Shown here one piece after another: positions 28,840 to 38,683 of a stretch of 64,000 bases of DNA. Origin of the DNA: Desulfatiglans anilini DSM 4660 (GTDB lineage: Bacteria > Desulfobacterota > DSM-4660 > Desulfatiglandales > Desulfatiglandaceae); NCBI RefSeq assembly GCF_000422285.1, contig NZ_AULM01000015.1:1-64000 (forward strand). The letters run 5' to 3'. Positions within the stretch are counted from its first letter, which is position 1, and the number at the start of each line of letters is the position of its first letter. The notes under the pieces are model-generated. The model saw only the letters and a program-made list of their open reading frames with translations. It had not been told where the DNA came from and ran no database searches. The position numbers were made by a program, and so were the translations under genes.

Positions 28840-30797
28840 GGGGTCCGGCGCTCCTCCCGCTCGAGGCTCAGCACCCGGTGCACGAAGACGTCCTCCATGC
28901 TGAGCGGGCGGGTCACGATCCGCTGGAGGGCGACGCCCCCGGCATCCAGGGCACCCCGGATCCGTGTCTCGCTATCGGCCGGGTCGGGGCTCAGGAGGTG
29001 GATGGCGTTGCCGAAAAGGGCCACCCCCTCGAATCCGGCCTCTTCGAGCAGGCCCATGGCCGTCAAAGGCTTCGGGGTCAGGACTTCGATCAGCTTGCCC
29101 GCCTCGGCCTCGACCGACTGCTTCATCTCGGCCGGACCGGCATCGGCGACGATCCGGCCTGCGTACATCAACGCCAGGTGGTCGCAGTGCTCCGCCTCGC
29201 TCATGTAATGGGTGGTGACGAGGATCGTGACCCGGTCTTCGCGCGAGAGTTTGAAGAGGACGTCCCAGAAGCGGCGGCGGCCGACCGGGTCCACCCCGCT
29301 CGTCGGCTCGTCCAGGAAGAGGATCCGGGGCCGATGCACCAGGGCGCAGCCGAGGGCCAGCCGCTGGCGCAGGCCCATCGGAAGCCGGCCTGCCTGGTCG
29401 TGCTCGCGTCCTTCGAGCCCGGCCAGGTTCAGGATCCAGGCGGCGCGCTCCCTGGCCAGGCCGCGGCCGAGGCCGTAGATCCCTGCGTAGAGCCGGATGT
29501 TTTCGATGACGGTCAGGTCCTGGTAGAGCGAAAAGGCCTGCGACATGTAGCCGATGCGCTCCTTGATGGTCCTGCCGGCCCTCCGCATGTCCGCCCCGGC
29601 CACGAGGCCCTCGCCGGCGGTCGGGGGCAGGATGCCCGTGAGCATCTTGATGACGGTGGTCTTGCCGGCGCCGTTGGCCCCGAGCAGGCCGAAGACCTCT
29701 CCCTGGGCGACGGTGAAGCTGACCCGGTCCACCGCCCGGAAGGCGCCGAAGTCCCGGACGAGCTCACGGGCCTCGATGGCGTTGCCGGCCGCCTCTCGGC
29801 CGGCTGCGGAGGAGGGCGCAGACGGAGCTTTCTCCTCGGCCGCCGGCAGACCCTTTTCCCGGCGGTTGAGCAGGGCGATGAAGACATCCTCCAATTCGGG
29901 GTCCAAGGAATAAAGCTCCTCGATCTCCAGCCCATCCAACGCCCGCAGGACCCTTTCCTCGGCGTCCTGGTGCGCTTCCTGCTCGACGAATACCTTGAAC
30001 CACGGCCCGATGGCCTGGACCTGCGAAAATGAGCGGCGCAGGCGGCTCAAGGCCTCGAGGGGGCGCCCCGTGGGCCGGATGTTCACCTGGGTGCCGGGGA
30101 CGAGCCGGGTCATTTCGGCGGTTGCCCCTTCGGCCAGGACCTCCCCTCCGTAGAAAAGGGAGCTGCGTTGAAACCGGGCGGCCTCGTCCATGTAGGCCGT
30201 CGAAACGAGGGCCGTGATGCCGCGGTCGCGCAGGATGCGCGCCAGGATGGCCCAGAAGTCGCGCCTCGAGACCGGGTCGACGCCTGTCGTAGGTTCGTCG
30301 AGGATCACCAGTTCCGGTTCGTGGATCAGGGTGCAGACGAGCCCTAGCTTCTGTTTCATGCCTCCCGAAAGGTTCTTCATCGGCCGCCCGCGGAAAGGCT
30401 TCAGGCGCGTCATCGCGAGGAGTGCGTCTTTCCGTTCGGCAAGCTCTCTTTCCGGAAGCAGCCGGAGGCGGGCGAAGAAATCGATGTTCTCCTCGACCGA
30501 GAGTTCGGGATACAGGTTGAGACCCAGGCCCTGCGGCATTAAGCCGATCCGCCCCTTGATGCGCTCGGCCGCCCGCTCGCTGTCAAGGGCCGTCCCGAAG
30601 ACCTGGACCTCGCCGGCATCGAAGGTCAGCACGCCGGCGAGCACCTTCATGAGCGTGCTTTTGCCGGAGCCGTCCGGGCCGATCAGCCCGTAGATCTCTC
30701 CGCTGCGGACCTCGAGGCTCACTCCACGAAGGGCGCGGGTCCTGCCGTAGGCCTTTTCGATGGACTCGACGCGGATGACGGGTGGTTCGCCGGGCAT
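28836..30797 (-). CDS. ABC transporter ATP-binding protein with two nucleotide-binding domains (YbhF-like)
   Basis: 653 residues with two complete ABC domains. The first has Walker A GPDGSGKS (about residues 40-47), signature LSGGMKQK and Walker B LVILDEPTTGVDP. The second has GANGAGKTT, a degenerate signature LPMGLRQR and LFLDEPTSGVDP; a weak second signature is usual in YbhF relatives. A linker with a YbhF-type insert (about 275-320) separates them. The start is the ATG at 30797, four bases after the stop of the HlyD gene. The frame continues to 30896, but that extension is arginine/serine-rich and would overlap hlyD by almost 100 bases. It energises the exporter formed with the two permeases downstream. 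Confidence 0.88.
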   Translation of the reverse strand: MPGEPPVIRVESIEKAYGRTRALRGVSLEVRSGEIYGLIGPDGSGKSTLMKVLAGVLTFDAGEVQVFGTALDSERAAERIKGRIGLMPQGLGLNLYPELSVEENIDFFARLRLLPERELAERKDALLAMTRLKPFRGRPMKNLSGGMKQKLGLVCTLIHEPELVILDEPTTGVDPVSRRDFWAILARILRDRGITALVSTAYMDEAARFQRSSLFYGGEVLAEGATAEMTRLVPGTQVNIRPTGRPLEALSRLRRSFSQVQAIGPWFKVFVEQEAHQDAEERVLRALDGLEIEELYSLDPELEDVFIALLNRREKGLPAAEEKAPSAPSSAAGREAAGNAIEARELVRDFGAFRAVDRVSFTVAQGEVFGLLGANGAGKTTVIKMLTGILPPTAGEGLVAGADMRRAGRTIKERIGYMSQAFSLYQDLTVIENIRLYAGIYGLGRGLARERAAWILNLAGLEGREHDQAGRLPMGLRQRLALGCALVHRPRILFLDEPTSGVDPVGRRRFWDVLFKLSREDRVTILVTTHYMSEAEHCDHLALMYAGRIVADAGPAEMKQSVEAEAGKLIEVLTPKPLTAMGLLEEAGFEGVALFGNAIHLLSPDPADSETRIRGALDAGGVALQRIVTRPLSMEDVFVHRVLSLEREERRTP

Positions 30798-30801
30798 AGG
30801 A

Positions 30802-31911
30802 TCACCACTGCGGCTCGGTCCACGGGGTTTCCGGGTCCCACTGGATGATGGCGTCGGCCGGCAAGCCCGGGGCGAGGCGATGGTCCGGGTTTTCATCGAG
30901 GTAAAGCTTGACGGCGAAGACGAGCTTTACCCGCTCGTCGGGGGTTTGGACCTCCTTGGGGGTGAACTCCGCGTTCGAGGCGATGTATCGGACGCGCGCG
31001 GGGAATGGCTGTTCCGGAAAGGCGTCCGTGTAGATGCGGGCCGGCAGGTCCAGCCTGAGCTTGCCGATCTGGATCTCCGGGACGTAGACCTTGAGATAGA
31101 GGCTGTCCAGATCGACCAGTTCATACAACGGGCTGCCGGCCTGGACCACTTCGCCGAGGTTGACGATGCGGTGGGTGATCATGCCGTCGGAGGGGGCCGT
31201 GATGGTGAGGTCGGCCAGGACGCTTTCGGCCTCGGCAAGCGCGGCACGGGCCTGATCGCGCTGCGCCTGCAGGGCCTTCAACTCGTCCTCTTTGGCTGCG
31301 ATGCGCTCCCAGCCGAGCTGTGCGTCGGCTGCCTTCTGGCGGGCTTGAATGAGGGAGGCCTCGGCGGAAATCAGGTCGCTTCGGGCCGCCTCCCAGGCCA
31401 GATCGGCCTCTTCGCTCCTCCGTGCCTCGACCACCCCCTTGGACACCAGTTCACGGAAGCGTCTGGCGTCCCGTTCGGCCTGGGCCTCGGCGGCCTGCGC
31501 CTTCTGGAGCGCCCCCGTCGCTCGGGCCAGATCCGCCTCGGCCATCTCGATCGAAAGCGGCACCTCCTGCCTCAAAACGCCGAGCGCGGTCGAGGTCGCC
31601 AGGATCCTGGCCTCGTAGGCGGCCAGCCCCTCCCGGGCCTGATCCACCCGGGCGCGGATCTGGGTGTCGTCCAGGGTGACAAGGGGTTGCCCGGCATCCA
31701 CCCAGTCGCCTTCATGGACCAGCAACGTTTGGATGCGGCCGGCGAATTTGCCGGCAACGGTGACCCGGTCCCCCTCGATGCGCCCGTTGGCCAGAAGGAG
31801 GCCTTCGGGCACCCCCTGCCTTCTTGACCAGTCAAAATAGGCGGCATAGCCTCCGGCAGCCAAAAAACATGCAACCACGATCAGGACGATGATGGACGGG
31901 CGGCCTTTCAT
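30802..31911 (-). CDS. HlyD-family membrane-fusion protein (YbhG-like)
   Basis: 369 residues. Periplasmic adaptor anchored by one N-terminal helix (IIVLIVVACFLAAGGYAAYF). The biotinyl-lipoyl-like half motifs GRIQTLLVHEGDWVDAGQPL and ITAPSDGMITHRIVNLGEVV flank a long alpha-helical coiled coil (about 75-200, rich in Ala, Glu and Arg). The start at 31911 has GAGG upstream and puts the membrane anchor at the N-terminus. It is the first gene of the four-gene exporter operon. No promoter could be defined in the 180 bases separating it from the large gene upstream. Confidence 0.87.
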   Translation of the reverse strand: MKGRPSIIVLIVVACFLAAGGYAAYFDWSRRQGVPEGLLLANGRIEGDRVTVAGKFAGRIQTLLVHEGDWVDAGQPLVTLDDTQIRARVDQAREGLAAYEARILATSTALGVLRQEVPLSIEMAEADLARATGALQKAQAAEAQAERDARRFRELVSKGVVEARRSEEADLAWEAARSDLISAEASLIQARQKAADAQLGWERIAAKEDELKALQAQRDQARAALAEAESVLADLTITAPSDGMITHRIVNLGEVVQAGSPLYELVDLDSLYLKVYVPEIQIGKLRLDLPARIYTDAFPEQPFPARVRYIASNAEFTPKEVQTPDERVKLVFAVKLYLDENPDHRLAPGLPADAIIQWDPETPWTEPQW

Positions 31912-32092
31912 AAAAACCTCATGAGAGATCCCGGGAAAGGACTTCAGAACCAGCATGAAAAGACGCGAGCCATCATAGTGGATAACCGCTTCGGCTTCAA
32001 CCTTTATGCCTGGAGAATGGACCTGGCCTCAAGGCATTTGTGTCCTGCGACAGGGGATGGATGTTCTTCTCCCGTCGGATGCTCAATTTCGC

Positions 32093-35000
32093 TTATTTCT
32101 CTTTTTCTATATCCATTTGAGGTTTTTTGATTTGGATTATGTCCACCGGAGTCCCTGCTGCATTCTCGTAACCTTGAGCCGACAGGAGGCGCATATCCTC
32201 TATAAACTTTACTTTCGAAAGGTTACGCTTAGTTGAGTCGCCTTGCATGGAGTGGCAGATCAATTTATCGCGCAAGATGCGGATGAGCGGCATCCAGTGG
32301 TTCTTTCTAAAGATCAGCATGGGTGAATCCGTTCGTATGGCAGTTGACATAAAGTTCTGCAGCTTTGTCCCTGTAATGTTTGTGAAATTGCTGCTTAGAA
32401 TGTTGAATTCATCGATATAGAGGTGTTTGATGCTTTGATAAAAATCTCGTGTTGGTTGATTGAGCTTGGATAGCAGGATGTTCGCATGCAAAAATGCTAG
32501 ATTTGACAAATATAACTGTTGAAATTGATTGTAGCTGTGTTCTTGGTCGCTACGTCTAATTTTTTGGATCCATGTTTTTCTATTCGCTTGACATCTTTTT
32601 TTCAGGCCGGTTTTGATTTTTGTTTTCCTTAGGAATTTATTTATAATTACGTTCAATTCTTTCTGTGTGTCGAAGCTGATCGATCGCTGCTTTTTGAGAT
32701 AGGTTGATATATTGTCACATAATAAATTTATTGTATCAGGTTTTAAAACATTTTTATGACCAAAAAATATATCCTGGTTATTGTTAATAATGTCTTTTAT
32801 CGTTTCATTTAACTTTTTAATATTTTTGATGTGTTGCTCATCATTGTCATATTCAAGCAATATAAATTCATCCGTTATAAAAGTGATAATGTCTGCAATG
32901 CACGATGATATAAAATTCTCATCGCGTTTTTTGGCTTGAATATTCAATAGTAGCATCAAAGTTTTTTGGGATTCGTTTTTTAAGGCGGCGAAAGGGTTTT
33001 GTTCTCCTTGCGCTTTTTGAGCAGACGCTAAAAGAGACGTGTAAAACTGATGGATTGCCGGCTGTACCTGCTTTTCCAGAAACTCTTCGGTAGTTTGAGT
33101 ACACAGACGGCTCCTTTCCCCCGTGAGCAAAGGGGATTGCTCGGAATCGCCGAATAGTCGGGCAAACATCTTGTTGTAAAGGTACTGGACCTCAGTTGAA
33201 AGATTTTGCTTTTCCTCATTAGTGCCAAAGTGGAGGGAATTCGCTTGGCTCAGCAATGCCTTTTTCATATAACGGATGTTGAAGTTCACGTCTTGCGAAA
33301 ATTCGCTCTGGCTTTTTGCTGAGAGTTGTCCCAAAGCCAACGATCTGTGCAGTTCAGCGGCGATTTCCTGCGATTCGATCAGCGAAACAAAGTCCAATCC
33401 GAGGCTTTCCAGCACTGCTTGGGGATTTCCCCATTCAGATCGATCCTTTTGAAGATGCGCCGCAACAACCGATTCAAACAAAGGAATCAGCAACTTCTTA
33501 TCATGTCTATCGTATGTGAATTGGCAGGAATTTGGAGTGTTTGAAGGCTTCAGTTTTAGACGAATGGACAGGTGTTGCGCTTCTTGCGAATGAGTGATAC
33601 GGTCTTTCGGTATTGAAGATATCTGACATAACCCTTTTAAGAAATCCCTCCCCCAATCCTTGTTCAGTAAAGCTGCAAGGACACACAGAATATAGCAGGT
33701 CTGGCCATCCTGTATTACCTCAGTATAATGCAGGTCATCGATGAGATTTGAAAGGGAAAAGTTTTGTGAAATGGGTATAGTATAGGTTGCGGTTCCTTCT
33801 GTTCGTTCGATAACTGGAACAATGGTGCATTCTTCTTGTCGAAAAGAAATGGGCTGATACAACGAAAATTTCGTGGTTAGGGGAATCCAGTCGATCGGGG
33901 GAGATTGCCAAGCTTCGTACGTTCTTCCAGATGATTTCACCATGCGTGTCGGGGGAGTGCGGGGGGTTGTATCATCTTGTAGATGTTGTGCATTGACGGG
34001 TTTCTCGACAGGCTCTTCGGTAACCGTATGCTGCTGCGGAGGGGGCGTCAGGTGTATTGAATTCGCGTTCTCTCGATGTTCAAGGTCATCATTCGAGTGG
34101 TCACCTGTAGGCCTTCCGATCGCCGTTGGTTCCCCGATGAGCGGTGTAGATTTCGGGTTTGGGTTGGGATCCGTCGTTTGCGTTATCGCATCCAGAGGAA
34201 GGTCTCTCGGATTGCTTGGTCCGGGCACGGGTCCTTGGGCAACGGAAGGATTTTCGTGGCTGGGTAGAGGGGGTTGCTCGCCTTCGTCAAGGGGTTGGAC
34301 CGGCTGCCGCACAACGTGAGAAGGCATCACGATCGGTATAAATGGTTGCTCGGCTTTGGGGATAGCGATCTGGCGGAATAGCGAGGCGTCTTTCGGCAGC
34401 CGTCTGACCGGTTTATGGAAAGGGTGGTTTACGAGACGGGCGGCGAAATTCGAGTCGTTCACGGAGGGGGGGATTTCCGTTCCGGCGATGATTTTCCAGA
34501 CGCGCCGCATGGACAATACGGGCTTCCCGACCAAATCCTCATGGTTTTCATCATCCCGATTGTTTTCATAATCCCGGGTGATCGTTTCGATATGCTGTAC
34601 GAGGAGTTCGGTGTATCTCTCAAAATCATCCAATGACGCGGGTCTGCGAGACCATTCCGGGGTCGTTAGGGCGAGAAAAAGCGTCTTCTGCAGACCTTCG
34701 AGCCGCTGAGCCTTTTGCTGACGGATGCGGTTTTCTGCGCTGGCCCTGTAAAGAGCGTGAACCAGATTGGATTCATCGACCTTCAGAAATGTCCTGTCGA
34801 TCTTCTTCGGGAAGAAAAGTGAAAACACCTCGTTCGGATCGAGCGGCGTCTCCTCGCTTTCAGCCATTTTCCCGAGCGGCTCGTTCTCGACCGAATCCCA
34901 TTCAGGTAGGATCTCGGTTCTGTACCTGTGGGTCAGGAGCTGCATGGCCAGCGCTCTTTCAGCTGCGGGGATGTTTGCCATGCTTGGATGCAGAAGGATC

Positions 35001-35719
35001 TTCTGGAGGAAGGATCTTTGGACTGGTTGATCTTCCGGCAAGGTGGAAATATGCCTTGCAACAGCAGCAAGATGTGATTTGAATCGTTCAGCGGATGCTT
35101 CTATGAAGTGTTGAAAGCTGGGTATTTTCTGCGAAGATGATGTCGCCTCTTTGCAGAGCTCATTGGCGATATTTATAAATAATTGAACTGCAGCCTTGTT
35201 GTTCGGAATGTTGGTATTCGGCAATTCAATATTGAATGTTTTAAAAACTTCACTTAATTTTGATGATAATACAGACGAATTGTTGTTATCTAAATTGCCA
35301 ATTGTCCAACTGTTTATGTAATTTACTAATTGATCGAAATACTTGAAATTGAATTTTCTGAGATGATCGTTGGCTCCTTGGATGGCATTGATGACTTCTC
35401 TAGCGGTAAGGGGCGTATCTTTTGGACGAACGAGGTCTTGCACGTCTTTTTCGGTTAATATTCGTTTATAATCTTCTTCCAACGCGCGGCGAAACATGCG
35501 GCGGAGTTCAGCGTTTCTTTGCTGCTGAAACTTCTGCAGCGTTTGATTGGAAGGCTTCGAGAAGTAGTTGGACATGCCCATACGTTTTCGGACGAACCAT
35601 CCGCGTATACCCGTTCCTGTCCCGACGGGTACTCCCTTATCGCTTGCGGGTTTGGAATACAGGATTTGGCCGCCTTGACGGGCAGCCGCCATGTAAGGTG
35701 CCGTAGCATTCGTTGCCAT
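32093..35719 (-). CDS. Large AT-rich orphan protein with a possible papain-like cysteine protease domain
   Basis: 1208 residues; family not recognised. ATG 35719 has AGGAGG five bases upstream, so the open extension to 35845 is left out. Residues 1-460 look mainly helical. About 460-610 is a Pro/Ser/Thr-rich disordered linker. The C-terminal region holds DGQTCYILCVLAALL (Cys675), then a Leu-rich stretch (LLIPLFESVVAAHL), a long AT-rich Asn/Lys-rich helical insert (about 840-1090) and RKNHWMPLIRIL (His1141). A Q-x-C motif followed later by H-W resembles papain-fold proteases such as calpain, OTU or YopT types, but the 466-residue spacing is unusual. No signal peptide is seen. Bases 32701-32820 contain only 25 G/C of 120, against 38 of 60 in the adjacent exporter gene (31681-31740), pointing to acquisition by transfer. 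A secreted effector or toxin is speculative. Confidence 0.6.
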   Translation of the reverse strand: MATNATAPYMAAARQGGQILYSKPASDKGVPVGTGTGIRGWFVRKRMGMSNYFSKPSNQTLQKFQQQRNAELRRMFRRALEEDYKRILTEKDVQDLVRPKDTPLTAREVINAIQGANDHLRKFNFKYFDQLVNYINSWTIGNLDNNNSSVLSSKLSEVFKTFNIELPNTNIPNNKAAVQLFINIANELCKEATSSSQKIPSFQHFIEASAERFKSHLAAVARHISTLPEDQPVQRSFLQKILLHPSMANIPAAERALAMQLLTHRYRTEILPEWDSVENEPLGKMAESEETPLDPNEVFSLFFPKKIDRTFLKVDESNLVHALYRASAENRIRQQKAQRLEGLQKTLFLALTTPEWSRRPASLDDFERYTELLVQHIETITRDYENNRDDENHEDLVGKPVLSMRRVWKIIAGTEIPPSVNDSNFAARLVNHPFHKPVRRLPKDASLFRQIAIPKAEQPFIPIVMPSHVVRQPVQPLDEGEQPPLPSHENPSVAQGPVPGPSNPRDLPLDAITQTTDPNPNPKSTPLIGEPTAIGRPTGDHSNDDLEHRENANSIHLTPPPQQHTVTEEPVEKPVNAQHLQDDTTPRTPPTRMVKSSGRTYEAWQSPPIDWIPLTTKFSLYQPISFRQEECTIVPVIERTEGTATYTIPISQNFSLSNLIDDLHYTEVIQDGQTCYILCVLAALLNKDWGRDFLKGLCQISSIPKDRITHSQEAQHLSIRLKLKPSNTPNSCQFTYDRHDKKLLIPLFESVVAAHLQKDRSEWGNPQAVLESLGLDFVSLIESQEIAAELHRSLALGQLSAKSQSEFSQDVNFNIRYMKKALLSQANSLHFGTNEEKQNLSTEVQYLYNKMFARLFGDSEQSPLLTGERSRLCTQTTEEFLEKQVQPAIHQFYTSLLASAQKAQGEQNPFAALKNESQKTLMLLLNIQAKKRDENFISSCIADIITFITDEFILLEYDNDEQHIKNIKKLNETIKDIINNNQDIFFGHKNVLKPDTINLLCDNISTYLKKQRSISFDTQKELNVIINKFLRKTKIKTGLKKRCQANRKTWIQKIRRSDQEHSYNQFQQLYLSNLAFLHANILLSKLNQPTRDFYQSIKHLYIDEFNILSSNFTNITGTKLQNFMSTAIRTDSPMLIFRKNHWMPLIRILRDKLICHSMQGDSTKRNLSKVKFIEDMRLLSAQGYENAAGTPVDIIQIKKPQMDIEKEK

Positions 35720-36403
35720 GAAAACCTCCTGAGGGAACCGCTCGCTATGGGGAGCGCTCAGAGCGCCTTGGCGAAGGATGGTTTCGGAAGGTTCCGAGGG
35801 GCCCCCTGGAGTCAGGCGTTCTATTGCCTCCGCAGAAAGGCGCAATGCGCTTTCGCTGGATACTGGAGAGGGCCGCTGATTGCCGTACCCATCTGGAAAT
35901 CATCAGCCGGGACGATCAAGTCTTTCTCCCGGCGAGGTCTATTGCCCGTCCGTTTTCGGTCTTTCCAGGTTGGCCGTAAGGCGGTTTATAGGATGCTTCT
36001 GCATAGATGCCTGAGTGCATTGAAGGTGGTGAGAGAAGCTCCACCCAGAATTACAAAGAGATTAGCAATTTGCGGGCCGCAAAAGCGGAGGCTTGTGGGA
36101 CGAAAATCCGCCAGAGGGAGGGGCATCCCCTACGCGGCCGTGCCTCGGTCGGAAAGACCGCCGTGGAGGCCGTTTACCGGCTTTGTGGAAAAACTTTGGA
36201 GGCTGTAGATCAGCGTTCGGATTCCATTCCGGGAAGAGCGAGTCGACAGGTTTTCATTTGAGGGGGCCAAAAGATGCGGCACACGAGGGGATGCGTGCAC
36301 ACAAAAGAGTGCATAAACGCAGGGTGCTTCAGGCCTGTTTTCAGGCGGAGGGATTTGGGGACCGAGAAACACCTGAAACAGGGAAGGCTGCGTGTTGCTC
36401 TTT
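35720..36403. other. 684-base region without a recognisable gene
   Basis: Lies between the large orphan gene and a flavoprotein gene, both on the minus strand. Several short open frames exist on both strands (for example plus 36007-36261), but none has a ribosome binding site with recognisable content. The first 50 bases hold the Shine-Dalgarno sequence of the orphan gene; its promoter presumably lies here, but I could not pick hexamers. Confidence 0.5.
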
Positions 36404-37513
36404 CTACAAAAATCGCTCCTGTATGGTGAGCGTTTCCTCATAGGCGTCGGCGAGCGCGCGCGCCAGGAATCGGGGGCCCGCTTCGGCGGCGATCTTGAGC
36501 CCTGACTGCAGGGCCAGGAGGCGCCCAATGACATCGAGCAGCGGTTTGAGGCTTTTCAGGTAAGCAGGTGCAATCTTGTCGGGCTGTTCGAAATGCTCGA
36601 TGACGGCATCGGCCGCCAGAAGGCCGCTCTTGAGCGCCGAGCCGATCCCTTCATAGGTGATGGGCAGGATAAGCCCCCCGGCATCCCCTACCAGCAGGAC
36701 ATTTTCGAGGGCGGGCGCGAACCGCCCCGCAAGGAGCGGTTCGTGAAGCAGCGCGATGCTGCAGCCGTCCTTCCACAGGGGTTCGCTGCCCGGCTTGAAG
36801 CCATGGGCCGAGAGGATCTCGTCGATCTCCTTCCGAAGCTCGCGGAGGCCGGAGCCCTCGATCAGGAACACATCCCCCTTGTGATTGACGTTGAAGCGCG
36901 GGCGGGCCTGTCCCTTCGGGAAAAACCAGTGGAAGACGTCTTTTTCCAGGCCGAGTTCGCCCGCGTAGCATTCCCGGATGGGGCCCGAGAATCGAACCTT
37001 CAGTTCGGGGAAGAGGGATCTGCGCACGATGGAGACGGCCCCGTCGGCGCCGATGACGCAGCGCGCCCGGAGGGTCTCCTTGAGGCCTTCTTTTTCGAGG
37101 AGGATGCGGCAACCCGCTTTTTCCCGTTCCATGCAGGCCACGCGCACCTCGTCCTTCAGCTGCACGCCGCAAGTGAGCGCTCCCTGGACCAGCCAGAAAT
37201 CCAGATCCTTCCGCCAGGAGAGGGCGGTGGGCCATTTCAGCTCCGTCGGTTCCTCCTCGCCTACATAAAAGCGATGTCCGGCGAGCAGGGGCGGCTCGGT
37301 CAACACGGAACGGGGGATGACGCCGAACTCCTGCTCGATGGTCTGTGCGGCCCACCGCCCCATGACCATCCCCGAGCAGACCTTGTCGCGGGGAAGCCGT
37401 TTTTTTTCGATCAGCAGCGTGTTCAACCCTTTTTCAGCGCACCGTTTCGCAGCCGCTGCACCGCCGGGGCCGGCGCCCACTACGACGACATCGAAAACCT
37501 GAGGATCCGCCAT
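36404..37513 (-). CDS. Geranylgeranyl reductase-family FAD-dependent oxidoreductase
   Basis: 369 residues. N-terminal dinucleotide-binding motif VVVVGAGPGGAAAAKRCAEK, a family motif DKVCSGMVMGRW (compare PxxKxCGG in geranylgeranyl reductases) and the FAD signature LLVGDAGGLILPITYEGIG. Members saturate isoprenoid chains or act as monooxygenase-like flavoproteins; many bacterial ones are uncharacterised. The start at 37513 has GGGAGG seven bases upstream. A perfect hairpin lies immediately upstream of this site. Neighbours (phosphatase-like protein, SDR, phytoene-dehydrogenase-like protein, all minus) suggest a lipid or isoprenoid context, but gaps of several hundred bases argue against a single operon. 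Confidence 0.8.
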   Translation of the reverse strand: MADPQVFDVVVVGAGPGGAAAAKRCAEKGLNTLLIEKKRLPRDKVCSGMVMGRWAAQTIEQEFGVIPRSVLTEPPLLAGHRFYVGEEEPTELKWPTALSWRKDLDFWLVQGALTCGVQLKDEVRVACMEREKAGCRILLEKEGLKETLRARCVIGADGAVSIVRRSLFPELKVRFSGPIRECYAGELGLEKDVFHWFFPKGQARPRFNVNHKGDVFLIEGSGLRELRKEIDEILSAHGFKPGSEPLWKDGCSIALLHEPLLAGRFAPALENVLLVGDAGGLILPITYEGIGSALKSGLLAADAVIEHFEQPDKIAPAYLKSLKPLLDVIGRLLALQSGLKIAAEAGPRFLARALADAYEETLTIQERFL

Positions 37514-37994
37514 TTCACGACCTCCCGTTTGCCGGAAAACCGGCAAGATTCACCTTCCAAAAGCCAGGATTCCACCCGGCGCTCGCAATCCGAGCCGGCA
37601 GCCGGATGAGGTTCTTCCGTTCGCGACAAGATAGTGTAGGGGGGTTGCTGCCCGAGGTGGAAACCCTTCCTCTCAGGATCGCAAGGTGTCGGACGACCCA
37701 TGTCGATCCCCCTGCCTGGCTGCGGATGATTCTACCCAAAAAGACCTTCATCTCAAAACAGAATCCCTAGAGGACATCCTTCAAGACTGAAATGCATCCT
37801 GCTGCACCGCAGTCGGCCGCTCAAGGGGGTTGAACTCGGATGAGCAAAGCGCCTCATCGACCACAGGCTTTCGGTGCGTGCAAGCCAGGCAGAGCGAGCA
37901 TGACGACTGAACCCGTATGCGGACTGCCCCTGTTGGCGAACGCTTTCTCCTCTCTCGTTTTTTGCCGGAAAGAGGGCCTTCCCCATGAGAGGAT
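37514..37994. other. Intergenic region upstream of the geranylgeranyl reductase-like gene
   Basis: 481 bases without a gene apart from the hairpin at 37529-37546. Open frames (for example plus 37840-38091) lack ribosome binding sites. I saw no known riboswitch signature in the minus-strand leader. Confidence 0.45.
37529..37546 (-). promoter_or_regulatory. Perfect hairpin abutting the ribosome binding site of the flavoprotein gene
   Basis: ttgccgg (37529-37535) and ccggcaa (37540-37546) are perfectly complementary around a four-base loop. On the minus-strand transcript the hairpin ends two bases before the GGGAGG ribosome binding site. It could influence translation or be the 3' end of an upstream transcript (the loop reads UUUU, but no U-run follows). 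Confidence 0.45.
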
Positions 37995-38585
37995 TCAAAG
38001 ATCCGATCCAGCTTCTCTCCGAACCCCGAGAAAGTCCAGGATGCGTGGAGACGCCTCATTCAGCCTCGCCTCGATCATCTCTATGACCTGATCCGTGAAT
38101 TCCCAGTGATCGCACTCGAGCATGCAGAAGGTGTCCGGGGGCATCAGACCGGGGGGTTCGTTGGCGATTTCAGGGAGGGTGAAGGGGGTCGAAAAATCCT
38201 CCAGGCAGAAAGTCTTTTGTTCGGCATGCGGATAGGCTTCGAGCACGGCTTCTTTGTGTTTCCGCACGACGCCCATGACCAGGTCGGCTTCTTCGATGAT
38301 CCGGCTGTTCAACGGCCGCGACCGGTGCTTGAAAGAATCGATGCCGCGCTGCATCAGATAGAACATCACACAGGCGAGCGGCCGGTATCCGAACAGGGGT
38401 TCGGGCAGGGTCAGCCCCTGTGCAAAGAGGGCTTCCTCTTCCTTCCGCGGCACGATGCCGGCGGATGAGACGTCGATCCGGCTCAGGAGATCGCGGCCTC
38501 TTTTTTCAAGGATATCCCGGAAGAGATATTCCGCCATCGGACTTCGCCAGCGATTGACGCTGCAGACAAATACGATCTTCTTCAT
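37995..38585 (-). CDS. Low-molecular-weight phosphatase-family protein
   Basis: 196 residues. Starts MKKIVFVCSVNRWRSPMAEY: a phosphate-binding loop C-x5-R-S at Cys8-Arg14, as in low-molecular-weight protein tyrosine phosphatases and related arsenate reductases. The C-terminal portion is longer than in the roughly 150-residue classic enzymes and contains a proline-rich stretch (EPPGLMPPDTF) and a helical tail. AGAGG lies eight bases before the ATG at 38585; the frame is open to 38663 without support. Substrate unknown (phosphotyrosine, arsenate or a small phosphoester). Confidence 0.72.
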   Translation of the reverse strand: MKKIVFVCSVNRWRSPMAEYLFRDILEKRGRDLLSRIDVSSAGIVPRKEEEALFAQGLTLPEPLFGYRPLACVMFYLMQRGIDSFKHRSRPLNSRIIEEADLVMGVVRKHKEAVLEAYPHAEQKTFCLEDFSTPFTLPEIANEPPGLMPPDTFCMLECDHWEFTDQVIEMIEARLNEASPRILDFLGVRREAGSDL

Positions 38586-38683
38586 GGGGGAATCCTCTCT
38601 CATCGCAGGGGTCTCAGGGCAGCAATGGGGATGACAAGCGGACAATATAGGATCCCCTTTCATCGCGGGAGCATCAGGGATAG

